A DNA stretch of 64,000 bases from Bacteroides sp. (GTDB lineage Bacteria; Bacteroidota; Bacteroidia; Bacteroidales; Muribaculaceae). Numbering within the stretch: position 1 is the stretch's first letter; each line of letters starts with the position of its first letter. Location: the NCBI GenBank assembly GCA_014801955.1, contig JAAVDE010000012.1:1-64000 (forward strand). The letters are read 5' to 3'. A program made the position numbers and the translations under genes. This document shows positions 19,172 to 29,934 of this stretch, in pieces. Under the pieces are notes generated by a model. The model saw only the letters and a list, made by a program, of their open reading frames with translations, ran no database searches and was not told the origin of the DNA.

Positions 19172-20164
19172 TTACTCTTTGTCTAATTTATACTTGGCAA
19201 TGTCCATGCCGAAGGAGAGGTTCAGTCGAGCCAGCAGGTCGTCGAGTTCGGTGAGTGACTTTTTGCCGAAGTTGCGGAACTTGAGCAGGTCGTTCTTGTT
19301 GAACTTAACGAGGTCGCCGAGGGTTTCGACTTCGGCAGACTTCAGGCAGTTGAGAGCGCGGACGCTGAGCTCCATGTCAACGAGTTTTGACTTGAGGAGC
19401 TGGCGCATCTTCAGAACTTCTTCGTCGAACTCATCGGCATCGGTTTCCTCGGGAACCTCAAGGGTGATGCGCTCATCGCTGAAGAGCATGAAATGCTGAA
19501 TCAGGATTTTCGCAGCTTCCTTCAGTGCAACCTGCGGAAGGATGGAGCCATTGGTGGTGATTTCAATAAGAAGTTTCTCGTAGTCAGTCTTCTGGTCTAC
19601 GCGGAAGTTCTCCACGGTGTACTTCACGTTCTTAATCGGCGTGTAGATCGAGTCGATGGCAATGATGTTAACATCGTCTTGCGGAACGATCTGCTCGTCG
19701 GCGGGAGTCCAGCCGCGGCCTTTGTTAACGGTGAAGTCGAGGGTAAATGATGCGGAGGGGTCGAGGTGGCAGATTACCAGCTCGGGATTGAGCACTTTGA
19801 AGCCGTTTAGAGCTTTGCCAAGCTGACCGGCGGTCAGAACATCCTGGCCGGAAACGACCAGAGAGGCTTTTTCGTCGTCGGTGTCTTCAACAATCTGCTT
19901 GAGGTCAACTTTCTTCAGGTTGAGGATGATGTTGGTAACGTCTTCCTTAACACCGGGGATAGTGTCGAACTCGTGGAGCACGCCATTGATGCGGATCGAA
20001 GAAATGGCGTAGCCTTCGAGTGACGAAAGCAGAATGCGACGCAGGGCGTTGCCGATAGTAATACCGTAGCCGGGCTCCAATGGCTTGAACTCGAATTTGC
20101 CGAAATTGTTGTCACTTTCGAGCATGACAACCTTATCGGGCTTTTGGAATGACAAAATAGCCAT
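19172..20164 (-). CDS. rpoA: RNA polymerase subunit alpha
   Basis: [29 protein letters not shown]; alpha-CTD present. Confidence 0.98.
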   Translation of the reverse strand: MAILSFQKPDKVVMLESDNNFGKFEFKPLEPGYGITIGNALRRILLSSLEGYAISSIRINGVLHEFDTIPGVKEDVTNIILNLKKVDLKQIVEDTDDEKASLVVSGQDVLTAGQLGKALNGFKVLNPELVICHLDPSASFTLDFTVNKGRGWTPADEQIVPQDDVNIIAIDSIYTPIKNVKYTVENFRVDQKTDYEKLLIEITTNGSILPQVALKEAAKILIQHFMLFSDERITLEVPEETDADEFDEEVLKMRQLLKSKLVDMELSVRALNCLKSAEVETLGDLVKFNKNDLLKFRNFGKKSLTELDDLLARLNLSFGMDIAKYKLDKE

Positions 20165-20191
20165 AGGACTGGTTTGGTGGTTAACGGGTTA

Positions 20192-20797
20192 TTACTTAGA
20201 ATAGAGTTCGACGATGAGCTGCTCCTTGATGTTTTCGGGGATGTCAGCGCGGTCGGGAGTGTGGAGGAACTTGCCGCTCTTGGTGGCTTCGTCCCATTCA
20301 ATCCAGGGATATTTTGCGTGGTTGAAGCCGGCGAGGTTATCAGCGATAACTTCCAGCGATTTGCTCTTTTCGCGAACGCCAACAACGGTGCCTGCCTCTA
20401 CGTGGTAGGAGGGGATGTTAACGACCTTGCCGTTAACAACGATGTGGCGGTGGAGGACCATCTGGCGGGCTGCTGCGCGGGTGGGAGCGATGCCAAGACG
20501 GTAAACTACGTTGTCCAGACGGCTCTCGAGGAGCTGCAGCAGAACTTCACCGGTGATACCTTTGGTGCGTTCAGCCTTTTCGAAAAGGTTGCGGAACTGA
20601 CGTTCCAGAACGCCGTAGGTATATTTGGCTTTCTGCTTTTCGCGGAGCTGGATGCCATATTCAGAAGTTTTGCGGCGACGGTTCTGACCGTGCTGGCCGG
20701 GGGGGAAGTTTCTTCTTTCAAGCACTTTGTCGGGGCCGAAGATGGCTTCACCGAATTTGCGGGCGATTTTGGTCTTGGGACCGGTATATCTTGCCAT
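20192..20797 (-). CDS. rpsD: 30S ribosomal protein S4
   Basis: [37 protein letters not shown]. Confidence 0.98.
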   Translation of the reverse strand: MARYTGPKTKIARKFGEAIFGPDKVLERRNFPPGQHGQNRRRKTSEYGIQLREKQKAKYTYGVLERQFRNLFEKAERTKGITGEVLLQLLESRLDNVVYRLGIAPTRAAARQMVLHRHIVVNGKVVNIPSYHVEAGTVVGVREKSKSLEVIADNLAGFNHAKYPWIEWDEATKSGKFLHTPDRADIPENIKEQLIVELYSK

Positions 20798-21157
20798 TTG
20801 TTTTGTTTTTGAAGTGAAGGTTAGATTGGGAATATTATGAGTTGGCGGGGAACGAACGATTCTTTCTTGCCGACCGGGACGCCGGAGGCGGAAACGACGC
20901 CGCGAGCCTTCGGTCTGCGCCAGCAGAGCCGGGTGCGGTGGGGGCCGGTAGCCGTCGAGTCAGCCGCGACCGTTGAGAGGGAAAGTGTGGTATCATCTGT
21001 TAACGGTCAAATAAAATTCTCGAGGGCTGGTGACCCGCTTTGGGCAGTTGGGTTAAGGTTCGTTTCTCCTGTCGCGGCTGTCGGACCGCGGCCTGAAGAG
21101 TCATTCCCCCGCCGGAGAATGAAGGGGTTGCTGACGAAGGGCGTCGGTTTTCAGTTA
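20798..21157 (-). other. Long structured non-coding spacer between rpsK and rpsD (candidate cis-regulatory RNA)
   Basis: 360 bp gap in an otherwise compact operon; hairpin 20911-20931, alternative stems 20968-20974/21002-21008 and 20962-20970/21071-21079. Confidence 0.5.
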
Positions 21158-21547
21158 TTAAACGCGACGACGCTTCGGCGGGCGGCAACCGTTGTGGGGC
21201 AGCGGAGTAACGTCGAGAATTTCGGTTACTTCAATGCCGGCGCCATGAACGGTGCGGATTGCGGATTCACGGCCGTTGCCGGGACCCTTCACATAGGCTT
21301 TCACTTTGCGGAGGCCGAGGTCGAAAGCGACCTTGGCGCAGTCCTGCGCGGCCATCTGGGCGGCGTAGGGGGTATTCTTTTTCGAGCCACGGAAGCCCAT
21401 CTTGCCTGCGGAGGACCAGGAGATAACCTGACCTTCGGCGTTGGCCAGACAAACGATAATGTTGTTGAACGAGCTGTGGACGTGGAGTTGGCCTTCGGCG
21501 CCGACTTTCACGTTGCGCTTCTTGGCTGCGACTGCTTTCTTTGCCAT
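21158..21547 (-). CDS. rpsK: 30S ribosomal protein S11
   Basis: [42 protein letters not shown]. Confidence 0.98.
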   Translation of the reverse strand: MAKKAVAAKKRNVKVGAEGQLHVHSSFNNIIVCLANAEGQVISWSSAGKMGFRGSKKNTPYAAQMAAQDCAKVAFDLGLRKVKAYVKGPGNGRESAIRTVHGAGIEVTEILDVTPLPHNGCRPPKRRRV

Positions 21548-21570
21548 ATCTAAATGCTGGATAGGTTATT

Positions 21571-21951
21571 TTACTTGGTAGCTTTTTTCTTGTTGGCAAC
21601 GGTCTTTTTGCGACCTTTGCGGGTGCGGGCGTTATTCTTGGTGCTCTGGCCGCGAACGGGGAGGCCGTTGCGGTGGCGGATGCCGCGATAGCAACCAATA
21701 TCCATCAGTCGCTTGATGTTGAGCTGGATTTCCGAGCGGAGATCGCCTTCAACTTTGTATTCAGTCTGGATTACTTCGCGAACTTTGGCTGCCTGTTCGT
21801 CGGTCCAGTCCTGTACTTTAATGGCGCCGTCAACTCCTGCTTTTTCCAGGATGGTGAGGGCGGCGCTACGGCCGATGCCGTAGATGTAGGTCAAGGATAT
21901 TTCACCTCTTTTGTTTTGGGGGAGGTCAACTCCCACGATTCTTACTGCCAT
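21571..21951 (-). CDS. rpsM: 30S ribosomal protein S13
   Basis: [35 protein letters not shown]. Confidence 0.98.
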   Translation of the reverse strand: MAVRIVGVDLPQNKRGEISLTYIYGIGRSAALTILEKAGVDGAIKVQDWTDEQAAKVREVIQTEYKVEGDLRSEIQLNIKRLMDIGCYRGIRHRNGLPVRGQSTKNNARTRKGRKKTVANKKKATK

Positions 21952-22002
21952 ATAATTTTTTTGTTAGATCAGAAAATTTTGTGCAAAGTTACAAAAAATT
22001 TT

Positions 22003-22119
22003 TTAACCTTGACGAAGTTTGTACTTAGGATTTTTTTTGTTGATTACGTAGAGGCGGCCTTTGCGACGAACGATCTTGGAGTCGGCAGTGCGCTTCTTAA
22101 TGGATGCTTTGACTTTCAT
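22003..22119 (-). CDS. rpmJ: 50S ribosomal protein L36 (zinc-ligand-free form), absent from ORF track because of length
   Basis: Translated by eye: [38 protein letters not shown]. Confidence 0.95.
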   Translation of the reverse strand: MKVKASIKKRTADSKIVRRKGRLYVINKKNPKYKLRQG

Positions 22120-22168
22120 TTGATTGAATATTGGAGTTAAAATGAATGGTTAAGTTGCTTTGGTTGCG

Positions 22169-22387
22169 TTATTTATAGCGGAACGCGATGCGACCCTTCG
22201 TCAGGTCGTAGGGGCTCATCTCAACCCGCACTTTGTCGCCCGGAAGAATTTTTATGTAATGCATGCGCATTTTTCCGGAAATGTGGGCAATAATTTCGTG
22301 GCCGCTTTCAAGTTCAACGCGAAACATTGCATTGCTGAGTGCTTCAACAATGGTACCGTCGAGTTCGATTGCTGATTGTTTTGCCAT
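22169..22387 (-). CDS. infA: Translation initiation factor IF-1
   Basis: [53 protein letters not shown]. Confidence 0.98.
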   Translation of the reverse strand: MAKQSAIELDGTIVEALSNAMFRVELESGHEIIAHISGKMRMHYIKILPGDKVRVEMSPYDLTKGRIAFRYK

Positions 22388-22424
22388 TTACTGATTGGAT
22401 TGTTTAATGGTTGGACTGAATGGT

Positions 22425-23210
22425 TTAGATGAAGCGGTCGCCGAGTGCCTCCTTGATGTAGTCGAAGGTCGTCAGCACGCGGGTTTCGTTGTCGAGAATG
22501 GCGAGCGTGTGCTCGTAGTGGGCCGAGGGTTTGTGGTCCTTGGTCTTGCAGGTCCAGCCGTCGGCCGAGGAGATAACAACGTTTTTACTGCCGAGGTTAA
22601 TCATCGGTTCGATGCAGATACACATGCCCGGCTTCAACACGGGGCCGATTCCTCGGCGTCCGAAGTTGGGGACCTCGGGGGCTTCGTGCATTGAGCGACC
22701 GATGCCGTGGCCGGTCATTTCGCGAACTACGCCATAACCGCGACGCTCGCAAAAGGTCTGAACGGCGTTCGAAATGTTGCCGATGCGGGCGCCGACTTTT
22801 GCTTCGGCAATGCCGCGGGCAAGCGCTTCCTTGGTATCGCGCAGAAGCTGCATGGTTTTGGGGTCAACGTCGCCGACGGCAAACGTATAGGCCGAGTCGC
22901 CGCAGTAGCCGTTGAGGTCAACTACGGTGTCGATGCCAACGATGTCGCCGTCGCGCAGGGCGTAGTCCGACGGAAAGCCGTGAACAACGGTGTCGTTGAC
23001 TTCAATACACAGGGTTCCGGGAAAGCCCTGATAGCCCAGACAGGCGGGACGGCCGCCATTGTCGAGCATAAATTCGCGGGCTATGGCATCGAGGCGGGCG
23101 GTAGTCACGCCGGGAGCCACCCACTTGGCAACTTCGCCAAGTGTGCGGCTCACCAGTGTGGCTGCCTCCTGCATCAGGAGAATTTCGTCTGCAGTTTTGA
23201 GGTAAATCAT
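22425..23210 (-). CDS. map: Type I methionyl aminopeptidase
   Basis: GDIVGIDTVVDLNGYCGDSAYTF..GHGIGRSMHEAPEVPN. Confidence 0.97.
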   Translation of the reverse strand: MIYLKTADEILLMQEAATLVSRTLGEVAKWVAPGVTTARLDAIAREFMLDNGGRPACLGYQGFPGTLCIEVNDTVVHGFPSDYALRDGDIVGIDTVVDLNGYCGDSAYTFAVGDVDPKTMQLLRDTKEALARGIAEAKVGARIGNISNAVQTFCERRGYGVVREMTGHGIGRSMHEAPEVPNFGRRGIGPVLKPGMCICIEPMINLGSKNVVISSADGWTCKTKDHKPSAHYEHTLAILDNETRVLTTFDYIKEALGDRFI

Positions 23211-23249
23211 TCAGTCAGCAATTAACGCTTTTGAAGTCTGACGGGGGGA

Positions 23250-24611
23250 TTAATAGGCAGAGCCGGTTGTGCGACCCTTGATTTTGCCGTCTTTCATCAG
23301 GCCGTCGTAGTGGTGCATCATCAGGTGCGATTCAACCTGCGTCAGGGTGTCGAGCACTACGCCGACGAGAATCAGCAGCGAGGTGCCGCCGAAGAACTGG
23401 GCGAAGTTGGCGCTGACGCCGAAGAGGCGGGCAAACGCGGGAAGCACGGCAACGATTCCGAGGAAAATGGAGCCGGGCAGAGTGATGCGCGACATTACGG
23501 AGTCAAGATACTCAACGGTGTTCTTGCCGGGTTTAACGCCGGGGATGAAACCGTTGTTGGACTTGAGGTTCTCGGCAATGCGGGTGGGGTTAACGGTGAT
23601 GGCGGTGTAGAAGTAGGTAAACGCAACGATCAGGATGAAGTAAACGAAGTTATACCAAAAGCCGTTAACGTCGGAGAACGTTGCGAAGAAGCCGGAGCCG
23701 GAGCCATTGGCGCTGAAGCCCGAGAGGGTCAACGGAATGAACATGATGGCCTGGGCGAAGATGATGGGCATAACGCCGGCGGCATTTACCTTCAGAGGAA
23801 TATATTGACGGGCGCCGCCATACTGACGGTTGCCGACAATGCGCTTGGCATACTGCACGGGCACCTTGCGGGTTCCCTGAACCAGCAGCACAGCGCCGCA
23901 GGTAACGGCGAAGAGCAGAACCAGTTCAACAATGAACATTACCAGACCGCCCTGGCCGGAAGTGGTTCCGGGCATGCGTGCCTGAATTTCATAGAGAAGG
24001 GCGTGGGGCAGGCGGGCAATGATGCCGACAAGGATGATAAAGGAGATACCGTTGCCGATACCGCGGTCGGTGATGCGCTCGCCAAGCCACATGATGAACA
24101 TGGAGCCTGCGGCGAGGATTACCGTCAGGTAGGCAATGGTCCAACCTCCCATGTTGATAACGGCACCGGTCTGAGAGGCGGCGGCGTTAAGCTGATGCTG
24201 GAGGTTGAGCAGATAGGCGGGACCCTGCACGCAGAGAATAACCACTGTCAAATAGCGGGTATACTGCGTGAGTTTCTGGTGGCCGCTTTCGCCTTCGCGC
24301 TGCATCTTCTGAAACGACGGCAGAACCATGCCGAGCAACTGAATCACGATCGACGCAGTAATGTAGGGCATGATACCGAGGGCGAAGATAGAGGCGTTGG
24401 AGAACGCGCCGCCGGAGAACATGTTAAGGAGCTGCATCAGGCCGGAGGAGTCGGAGAAGCGCTCCAGGGCGATGAGATGTTCGGGGTTGATGCCCGGCAG
24501 CACGACGTAACAGCCGAGTCGGTAGATGAGTACCAACATGACTGTTACGAGGATGCGCTGACGCAGTTCCTCAATGGTCCAGATGTTTTTGAATGTTTGA
24601 AAGAATCTCAT
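23250..24611 (-). CDS. secY: Preprotein translocase subunit SecY
   Basis: FKNIWTIEELRQRILVTVMLVLIYRLGCYVVLPGI; multi-TM. Confidence 0.98.
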   Translation of the reverse strand: MRFFQTFKNIWTIEELRQRILVTVMLVLIYRLGCYVVLPGINPEHLIALERFSDSSGLMQLLNMFSGGAFSNASIFALGIMPYITASIVIQLLGMVLPSFQKMQREGESGHQKLTQYTRYLTVVILCVQGPAYLLNLQHQLNAAASQTGAVINMGGWTIAYLTVILAAGSMFIMWLGERITDRGIGNGISFIILVGIIARLPHALLYEIQARMPGTTSGQGGLVMFIVELVLLFAVTCGAVLLVQGTRKVPVQYAKRIVGNRQYGGARQYIPLKVNAAGVMPIIFAQAIMFIPLTLSGFSANGSGSGFFATFSDVNGFWYNFVYFILIVAFTYFYTAITVNPTRIAENLKSNNGFIPGVKPGKNTVEYLDSVMSRITLPGSIFLGIVAVLPAFARLFGVSANFAQFFGGTSLLILVGVVLDTLTQVESHLMMHHYDGLMKDGKIKGRTTGSAY

Positions 24612-24641
24612 TGGGGAATTGGGGGAGTAAAGGAGGGAGGA

Positions 24642-25091
24642 TTATTTGACTTCTACTGCCTGACCGCCGGCAGCTTCAATAGCAGCCTTGGCAGCGGCGG
24701 AGAAAGCGTTAGCCTGAACGTTGACCTTCTTGGTCAGCGCGCCCTTGGCGAGAATCTTAACGAGTTCGCCTTTGGCCATCAGGCCGTTTGCAACCAGAAC
24801 TTCGGGAGTGATTTCCTCGATGGACTTAGCGGTTGCAAGAGCTTCGATGTCAGACAGGTTGATTGCCTTGTAGGCAACGCGATTGAGGCTGTTGAAGCCA
24901 AACTTGGGCAAACGGCGCTGCAGAGGCATCTGACCGCCTTCGAAGCCGATTTTGCGGGAATAGCCGGAGCGTGACTTGGCGCCCTTGTGACCGCGCGTAG
25001 AAGTGCCGCCCTTGCCCGAACCGGGACCGCGACCTTTGCGGGTCTTATTTTTGGTGGAGCCTACTGCGGGCTTCAGATTGTTGAGTTCCAT
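24642..25091 (-). CDS. rplO: 50S ribosomal protein L15
   Basis: MELNNLKPAVGSTKNKTRKGRGPGSGKGGTSTRGHKG. Confidence 0.98.
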   Translation of the reverse strand: MELNNLKPAVGSTKNKTRKGRGPGSGKGGTSTRGHKGAKSRSGYSRKIGFEGGQMPLQRRLPKFGFNSLNRVAYKAINLSDIEALATAKSIEEITPEVLVANGLMAKGELVKILAKGALTKKVNVQANAFSAAAKAAIEAAGGQAVEVK

Positions 25092-25104
25092 TGTTTAATT
25101 GAGA

Positions 25105-25287
25105 TTAGTTAGCGGGTTCAACATTGACCAGGTGGTGTACTTTCTTGACCATGCCCAGGATGGAAGGATTCGATTCCTTCACAACGGAGTGGTGCATTTT
25201 GTGGAGGCCGAGAGCGTCGAGGGTCTCTTTCTGGTCTTTGGGAGCGTTGATACGGCTCTTGATCTGGGTGATTTTAATTTTTGCCAT
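25105..25287 (-). CDS. rpmD: 50S ribosomal protein L30
   Basis: MAKIKITQIKSRINAPKDQKETLDALGL. Confidence 0.97.
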   Translation of the reverse strand: MAKIKITQIKSRINAPKDQKETLDALGLHKMHHSVVKESNPSILGMVKKVHHLVNVEPAN

Positions 25288-25310
25288 AGTTGGAATGGAG
25301 CGCTTTAGGT

Positions 25311-25832
25311 TTATTTGCCGTTGAAGACTTTTTCAACCGATACGCCGCGAACGGCGGCAACCTGTGCGGGCGAGCGCATTTCGCCGAGGGCGGCGATGGT
25401 GGCCTTAACGAGGTTGTGGGGGTTGGAAGAGCCCTTGCTCTTTGCAAGAACGTCGGTGATGCCAACGCTTTCCAGCACCGCACGCATAGCGCCACCGGCC
25501 TTAACACCGGTACCGTGGCTTGCGGGTTTGAGGATGATGCGGGAGCCGCCGAATTTTGCAACTTGTTCGTGGGGGATGGTGCCCTTGTGGAGGGGAACGC
25601 GGATGAGGTTCTTTTTAGCCGATTCTACGCCTTTGGCAATAGCGGCCTGAACTTCATTGGCTTTACCAAGGCCCCAGCCTACGATGCCCTTGCCGTCGCC
25701 AACAACTACGATTGCGGCGAAGGTGAAGGCGCGACCGCCTTTGGTTACTTTGGTAACGCGGTTAATGGCAACGAGACGATCCTGAAGTTCGATGTCGTTG
25801 GTGGATTTTACGCGATTCTGATTGTTAGCCAT
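25311..25832 (-). CDS. rpsE: 30S ribosomal protein S5
   Basis: [46 protein letters not shown]. Confidence 0.98.
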   Translation of the reverse strand: MANNQNRVKSTNDIELQDRLVAINRVTKVTKGGRAFTFAAIVVVGDGKGIVGWGLGKANEVQAAIAKGVESAKKNLIRVPLHKGTIPHEQVAKFGGSRIILKPASHGTGVKAGGAMRAVLESVGITDVLAKSKGSSNPHNLVKATIAALGEMRSPAQVAAVRGVSVEKVFNGK

Positions 25833-25843
25833 GGTCTTGTTCT

Positions 25844-26185
25844 TTAGAATTGGAGGCCGGCTTCGCGGGCGCCGTCGGCCAGGGATTTAACACGACCGTG
25901 GAACAGGTAGCCGTTACGGTCAAAAACGACAGTTGTGATGCCGGCTTCGAGAGCCTTCTTGGCAGCTGCGGCGCCAACTTTAGCGGCAACTTCGCTCTTG
26001 GTTCCGCCTTCGAGGCCCTTGGAGGAGGCGCTGACGAGGGTTTTGCCTGCGAGGTCGTCGATAATCTGGACGTAGATGCCCTTGTTGGAGCGGAAGACGG
26101 TCATGCGCGGACGCTGGGCAGTGCCGCTGATTTTGCCGCGGATGCGCGTCTTGATTTTGTTTCTTCTTGCTATTTTGGAAATCAT
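25844..26185 (-). CDS. rplR: 50S ribosomal protein L18
   Basis: [31 protein letters not shown]. Confidence 0.98.
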   Translation of the reverse strand: MISKIARRNKIKTRIRGKISGTAQRPRMTVFRSNKGIYVQIIDDLAGKTLVSASSKGLEGGTKSEVAAKVGAAAAKKALEAGITTVVFDRNGYLFHGRVKSLADGAREAGLQF

Positions 26186-26236
26186 AGTTTCGTTGATTCT
26201 ATTCGGTTAATGAATTAGAGTTATGCTCGCAGGCGA

Positions 26237-26791
26237 TTACTTAGCGCCGGCCGATTTGCCGGACTTGCGGCGGATAACTTCGCCAACGAACTTAATACCT
26301 TTGCCCTTGTAGGGTTCGGGTTTGCGCAGAGAGCGGATTTTCGCACAAACCTGGCCCAGAAGCTGCTTGTCGGCGCTTTCCAGGATGATCAGGGGGTTTT
26401 TGTTACGTTCGCTCTTTGCTTCAACTTTGATTTCCTTGGGGAGCTTGATGAAGATGGCGTGGGAGAAACCGAGCGAAAGTTCCAGAACCTGGCCTTCGGC
26501 GTTTGCACGGTAGCCTACGCCAACCAGTTCCATTTCTTTCTTGTAGCCGTTCGAAACGCCTTCAACCATGTTGTGGATAAGGGCGCGGGCCAGGCCGTGC
26601 TGAGCGCGGTGCTCGCGGTCGTCGGTCGGACGGGCAACGTGGATCTGGCCGTCTTCAACGGTTACGGTCAGGTCGGGGTTGATGGTTTCTTTCAGTTCGC
26701 CTTTGGGGCCTTTAACGGTAACGACGTTGCCGGCAACGTTTACGGTTACACCTGCGGGGAGTGCGATGGGAGCTTTACCTATACGTGACAT
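26237..26791 (-). CDS. rplF: 50S ribosomal protein L6
   Basis: MSRIGKAPIALPAGVTVNVAGNVVTVKGPKGEL. Confidence 0.98.
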   Translation of the reverse strand: MSRIGKAPIALPAGVTVNVAGNVVTVKGPKGELKETINPDLTVTVEDGQIHVARPTDDREHRAQHGLARALIHNMVEGVSNGYKKEMELVGVGYRANAEGQVLELSLGFSHAIFIKLPKEIKVEAKSERNKNPLIILESADKQLLGQVCAKIRSLRKPEPYKGKGIKFVGEVIRRKSGKSAGAK

Positions 26792-26813
26792 ATCTTTATT
26801 TCCTCCTCATTAA

Positions 26814-27212
26814 TTAGTAAACGTAGCAGAGAACTTCGCCGCCGACTTTTTCTTCGAGGGCCTGTTTGTTGGTCATAACGCCTTTCGAGGTCGACAGGAT
26901 TGCGATGCCCAGACCGTTGAGAACGCGGGGCATTTCCTTGTAGCCGGTGTACTGGCGAAGGCCGGGACGGCTCACGCGCTTGAGGCACTTGATGGCGTTA
27001 ACCTTGTCTTTCGGATCGTACTTGAGAGCGATCTTGATGGTACCACAGGGGGTTTCACCCTCTATAAACTTGTAGTTAAGAATATAGCCTTGTTCGAAGA
27101 GAATCTTGGTGATCTCTTTTTTCAAGTTTGAGGCGGGAATTTCAACAACGCGGTGGTTGGCTTTGATGGCGTTCCTCAATCTTGTCAGATAATCTGCTAT
27201 GGGATCAGTCAT
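26814..27212 (-). CDS. rpsH: 30S ribosomal protein S8
   Basis: MTDPIADYLTRLRNAIKANHR; start trimmed. Confidence 0.97.
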   Translation of the reverse strand: MTDPIADYLTRLRNAIKANHRVVEIPASNLKKEITKILFEQGYILNYKFIEGETPCGTIKIALKYDPKDKVNAIKCLKRVSRPGLRQYTGYKEMPRVLNGLGIAILSTSKGVMTNKQALEEKVGGEVLCYVY

Positions 27213-27338
27213 TTGGTTTGAATGGTTTAAATTGATTCGGGGGATTCCGAACAATATTTAATTTTTCTGTTTGAGATAATGGTTGGCCGCTGTGCGTCCG
27301 GGCCGCTCGGGCCCGGGCGCCGGCCGGGCGCTAACAAA

Positions 27339-27617
27339 TTACCAGGAGGCTTTGCGCACGCCGGGGATGAGACCTTGAGAGGCCATTTCGCGGAATTGGA
27401 TACGCGAAATGCCGAACTGACGCATGTAGCCTTTCGGACGACCGGTGATCGAGCAGCGGTTGTGGAGGCGGATGTAGGATGCGTTCTTCGGGAGCAGCTG
27501 CAGAGCCTGGAGGCTTTCATAGTCGCCGGCAGCCTTGAGGGCGGCCTTCTTGGCGGCGTACTTGGCAACGAGCTTTGCGCGCTTTACCTCGCGGGCTTTC
27601 ATGGATTCTTTTGCCAT
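27339..27617 (-). CDS. rpsN: 30S ribosomal protein S14 (zinc-free form)
   Basis: [27 protein letters not shown]...[19 protein letters not shown]. Confidence 0.97.
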   Translation of the reverse strand: MAKESMKAREVKRAKLVAKYAAKKAALKAAGDYESLQALQLLPKNASYIRLHNRCSITGRPKGYMRQFGISRIQFREMASQGLIPGVRKASW

Positions 27618-27642
27618 AATGCTTCGTTTCGAGGGGGGATGA

Positions 27643-28191
27643 TTAATTGTTCTTCTTGAAGGGGAGGCCGAATTCCTTGAGCAGTGCCAGACCTTCTTCG
27701 TCGGTTTTGGCCGAGGTAACGAAGGTGATGTTCATGCCCTGGAGCTTGTTGACGGTGTCAATGTTGATTTCCGGGAAGATGATCTGCTCGGTGATGCCCA
27801 GAGTGTAGTTGCCGCGGCCGTCGAGCTTGGAGTCGATGCCTTTGAAGTCGCGGATACGGGGAAGGGCAACGCGAACCAGACGTTCGAGGAATTCATACAT
27901 TTTTTCGCGACGGAGAGTTACCATTGCGCCGATGGGCATTTTTTTACGCACCTTGAACTGGGCGATGTCCTTCTTCGACAGAGTGGCAACGGCCTTCTGA
28001 CCGGTGATGGCGGTGAGCTCGTTGATGGCGGTTTCGATAATCTTTTTGTCCTGGGTGGCAGCGCCGAGACCCTGGTTGATTACGATTTTCTCCAGGCGGG
28101 GAACCTGCATCACGGTAGTGTAGTTAAACTGCTTTTCGAGGGCGGGAACAATGCGTTCCTTGTAGTCCTTCTGCAAAGTTGTTGCGCTCAT
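27643..28191 (-). CDS. rplE: 50S ribosomal protein L5
   Basis: [27 protein letters not shown]. Confidence 0.98.
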   Translation of the reverse strand: MSATTLQKDYKERIVPALEKQFNYTTVMQVPRLEKIVINQGLGAATQDKKIIETAINELTAITGQKAVATLSKKDIAQFKVRKKMPIGAMVTLRREKMYEFLERLVRVALPRIRDFKGIDSKLDGRGNYTLGITEQIIFPEINIDTVNKLQGMNITFVTSAKTDEEGLALLKEFGLPFKKNN

Positions 28192-28511
28192 TACTTGATC
28201 TCCTCTCCTGATTTTTTGGCCACGCGAACCTTCTTGCCTTCGGCATTAACGGTATAGCCTACGCGGGTGGGCTTGCCGGATTTGGGGTCAACGGGGTTAA
28301 GGTTAGACACGTGGATGGGGGCTTCCATCTTAACGATGCCGCCGTTGGGGTGCTGCGCATTAGGGCGCATAGCTTTGCTGACCATGTTGAGGCCCTCAAC
28401 GATGGCGCGCTGCTTTTTAACATCAACGCTCAGCACGCGGCCCTGTTTGCCGCGGTCTTCGCCGGCGTTGACGTAGACGATGTCGCCTTTTTTGATATGG
28501 AGTTTGCTCAT
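28191..28511 (-). CDS. rplX: 50S ribosomal protein L24
   Basis: [26 protein letters not shown]. Confidence 0.97.
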   Translation of the reverse strand: MSKLHIKKGDIVYVNAGEDRGKQGRVLSVDVKKQRAIVEGLNMVSKAMRPNAQHPNGGIVKMEAPIHVSNLNPVDPKSGKPTRVGYTVNAEGKKVRVAKKSGEEIK

Positions 28512-28541
28512 TTGGTTGGTTGGATTAACGTGTTGGATGGG

Positions 28542-28907
28542 TTAAAGCACTTCGGGTGCCAGAGAAACAATTTTCATGTTGGTGGCGCGCAGTTCGCGGG
28601 CCACGGGGCCGAAGATGCGGGTGCCGCGGAGTTCGCCGGCGTTATTGAGCAGAACGCAGGCATTGTCGTCGAAGCGGATATAGGACCCATCGGGGCGACG
28701 TACTTCCTTTTTAGTGCGGACGACCACAGCTTTCGACACGGTGCCTTTCTTCACATCGGATGAAGGGATTACGCTCTTCACCGACACCACGATAATGTCG
28801 CCAACGGAGGCATAGCGGCGGCCGGTGCCACCAAGCACGTGGATGCACAGTGCTTCTTTTGCTCCGGAGTTGTCGGCGACTGTCAAGCGGGTTTCAGTCT
28901 GTATCAT
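28542..28907 (-). CDS. rplN: 50S ribosomal protein L14
   Basis: [27 protein letters not shown]. Confidence 0.98.
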   Translation of the reverse strand: MIQTETRLTVADNSGAKEALCIHVLGGTGRRYASVGDIIVVSVKSVIPSSDVKKGTVSKAVVVRTKKEVRRPDGSYIRFDDNACVLLNNAGELRGTRIFGPVARELRATNMKIVSLAPEVL

Positions 28908-28966
28908 TGTCTAAAAATTTAGTTTTGGTTTAAGACGTTGTGATTGATTGTTTGAAGAGCGGATGC

Positions 28967-29227
28967 TTACTTAACCTTCTCGATGATTTCAACCAGGCGC
29001 CAGCGCTTGGTTTTGCTCAGGGGGCGGGTTTCCATCAGGCGAACGGTGTCGCCGACGGAGCATTCGTTCTTTTCGTCGTGGGCGTGATACTTTTTGGTTT
29101 TGTTCACGAACTTACCATAAATGGGGTGTTTTTCCTTCCATTTGATGGTCACGGTGATGGTCTTGTCGCCTTTATTGCTGGAAACCACACCCACGCGTTC
29201 TTTGCGGAGATTTCTTTGTTCTTCCAT
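28967..29227 (-). CDS. rpsQ: 30S ribosomal protein S17
   Basis: [34 protein letters not shown]. Confidence 0.97.
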   Translation of the reverse strand: MEEQRNLRKERVGVVSSNKGDKTITVTIKWKEKHPIYGKFVNKTKKYHAHDEKNECSVGDTVRLMETRPLSKTKRWRLVEIIEKVK

Positions 29228-29261
29228 GTTTGCTTAAATAACGTTGTGTTGGGGGTGATTA

Positions 29262-29459
29262 TTATTTCGAGGCGAGGGCGCGGGCGCGAAGCTCGGTCTT
29301 TACGCGGGCAATCATGCGGCGGTCCTTGGTGATCTGCGCAGGATTGTCGGTAGCGCTGACGGTGTGGGTAGCTACGAGCTGGCGATATGCCTTCTCCATC
29401 TGGGCCAGACGCTCGGTCAGGTCGGCGGTGGTCATCTCTTTGATTTCTTCTTTCTTCAT
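29262..29459 (-). CDS. rpmC: 50S ribosomal protein L29
   Basis: MKKEEIKEMTTADLTERLAQMEKAYRQLVATH. Confidence 0.96.
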   Translation of the reverse strand: MKKEEIKEMTTADLTERLAQMEKAYRQLVATHTVSATDNPAQITKDRRMIARVKTELRARALASK

Positions 29460-29474
29460 GACGATAGGGGAAGA

Positions 29475-29906
29475 TTAGACGTTTTGAGAGGGGTCGTAGT
29501 CACGACGCACAACGAATTTGGTAATCACAGGGAGCTTCTGGGCGGCCAGACGAAGTGCTTCCTTTGCAACTTCGAAGGGAACGCCTTCAACCTCGATCAG
29601 GATGCGGCCGGGAGTAACGGGAGCCACGTAGCCTTCGGGGTTACCTTTACCTTTACCCATGCGGACTTCGGCGGGTTTCTTGGTAATGGGTTTGTCCGGG
29701 AAGATACGGATCCAGATTTGACCCTGACGCTGCATGTAGCGGGTAACTGCGATACGAGCGGCTTCGATCTGGCGGCCGGTAATCCATTTGGACTCCAGAG
29801 TCTTAATGCCAAATGAACCGAAGGCCAGCTGGTTGCCGCGCTGGGCAACGCCTTTCATGCGGCCTTTTTGCGAGCGGCGGAACTTGGTTTTTTTAGGTTG
29901 TAACAT
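29475..29906 (-). CDS. rplP: 50S ribosomal protein L16
   Basis: [37 protein letters not shown]. Confidence 0.98.
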   Translation of the reverse strand: MLQPKKTKFRRSQKGRMKGVAQRGNQLAFGSFGIKTLESKWITGRQIEAARIAVTRYMQRQGQIWIRIFPDKPITKKPAEVRMGKGKGNPEGYVAPVTPGRILIEVEGVPFEVAKEALRLAAQKLPVITKFVVRRDYDPSQNV

Positions 29907-29934
29907 TTCTGCTGTTGATTCAAATGGTTAAGAA

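Noticed and set aside
20837-21553. 238-aa + strand ORF spanning the rpsK-rpsD spacer and rpsK
   Set aside because: Overlaps rpsK antisense; the N-terminal part in the spacer has no domain and the inverted repeats explain the region better as RNA
23310-24974. 554-aa + strand ORF opposite secY/rplO
   Set aside because: Antisense shadow of conserved genes, no recognisable domain
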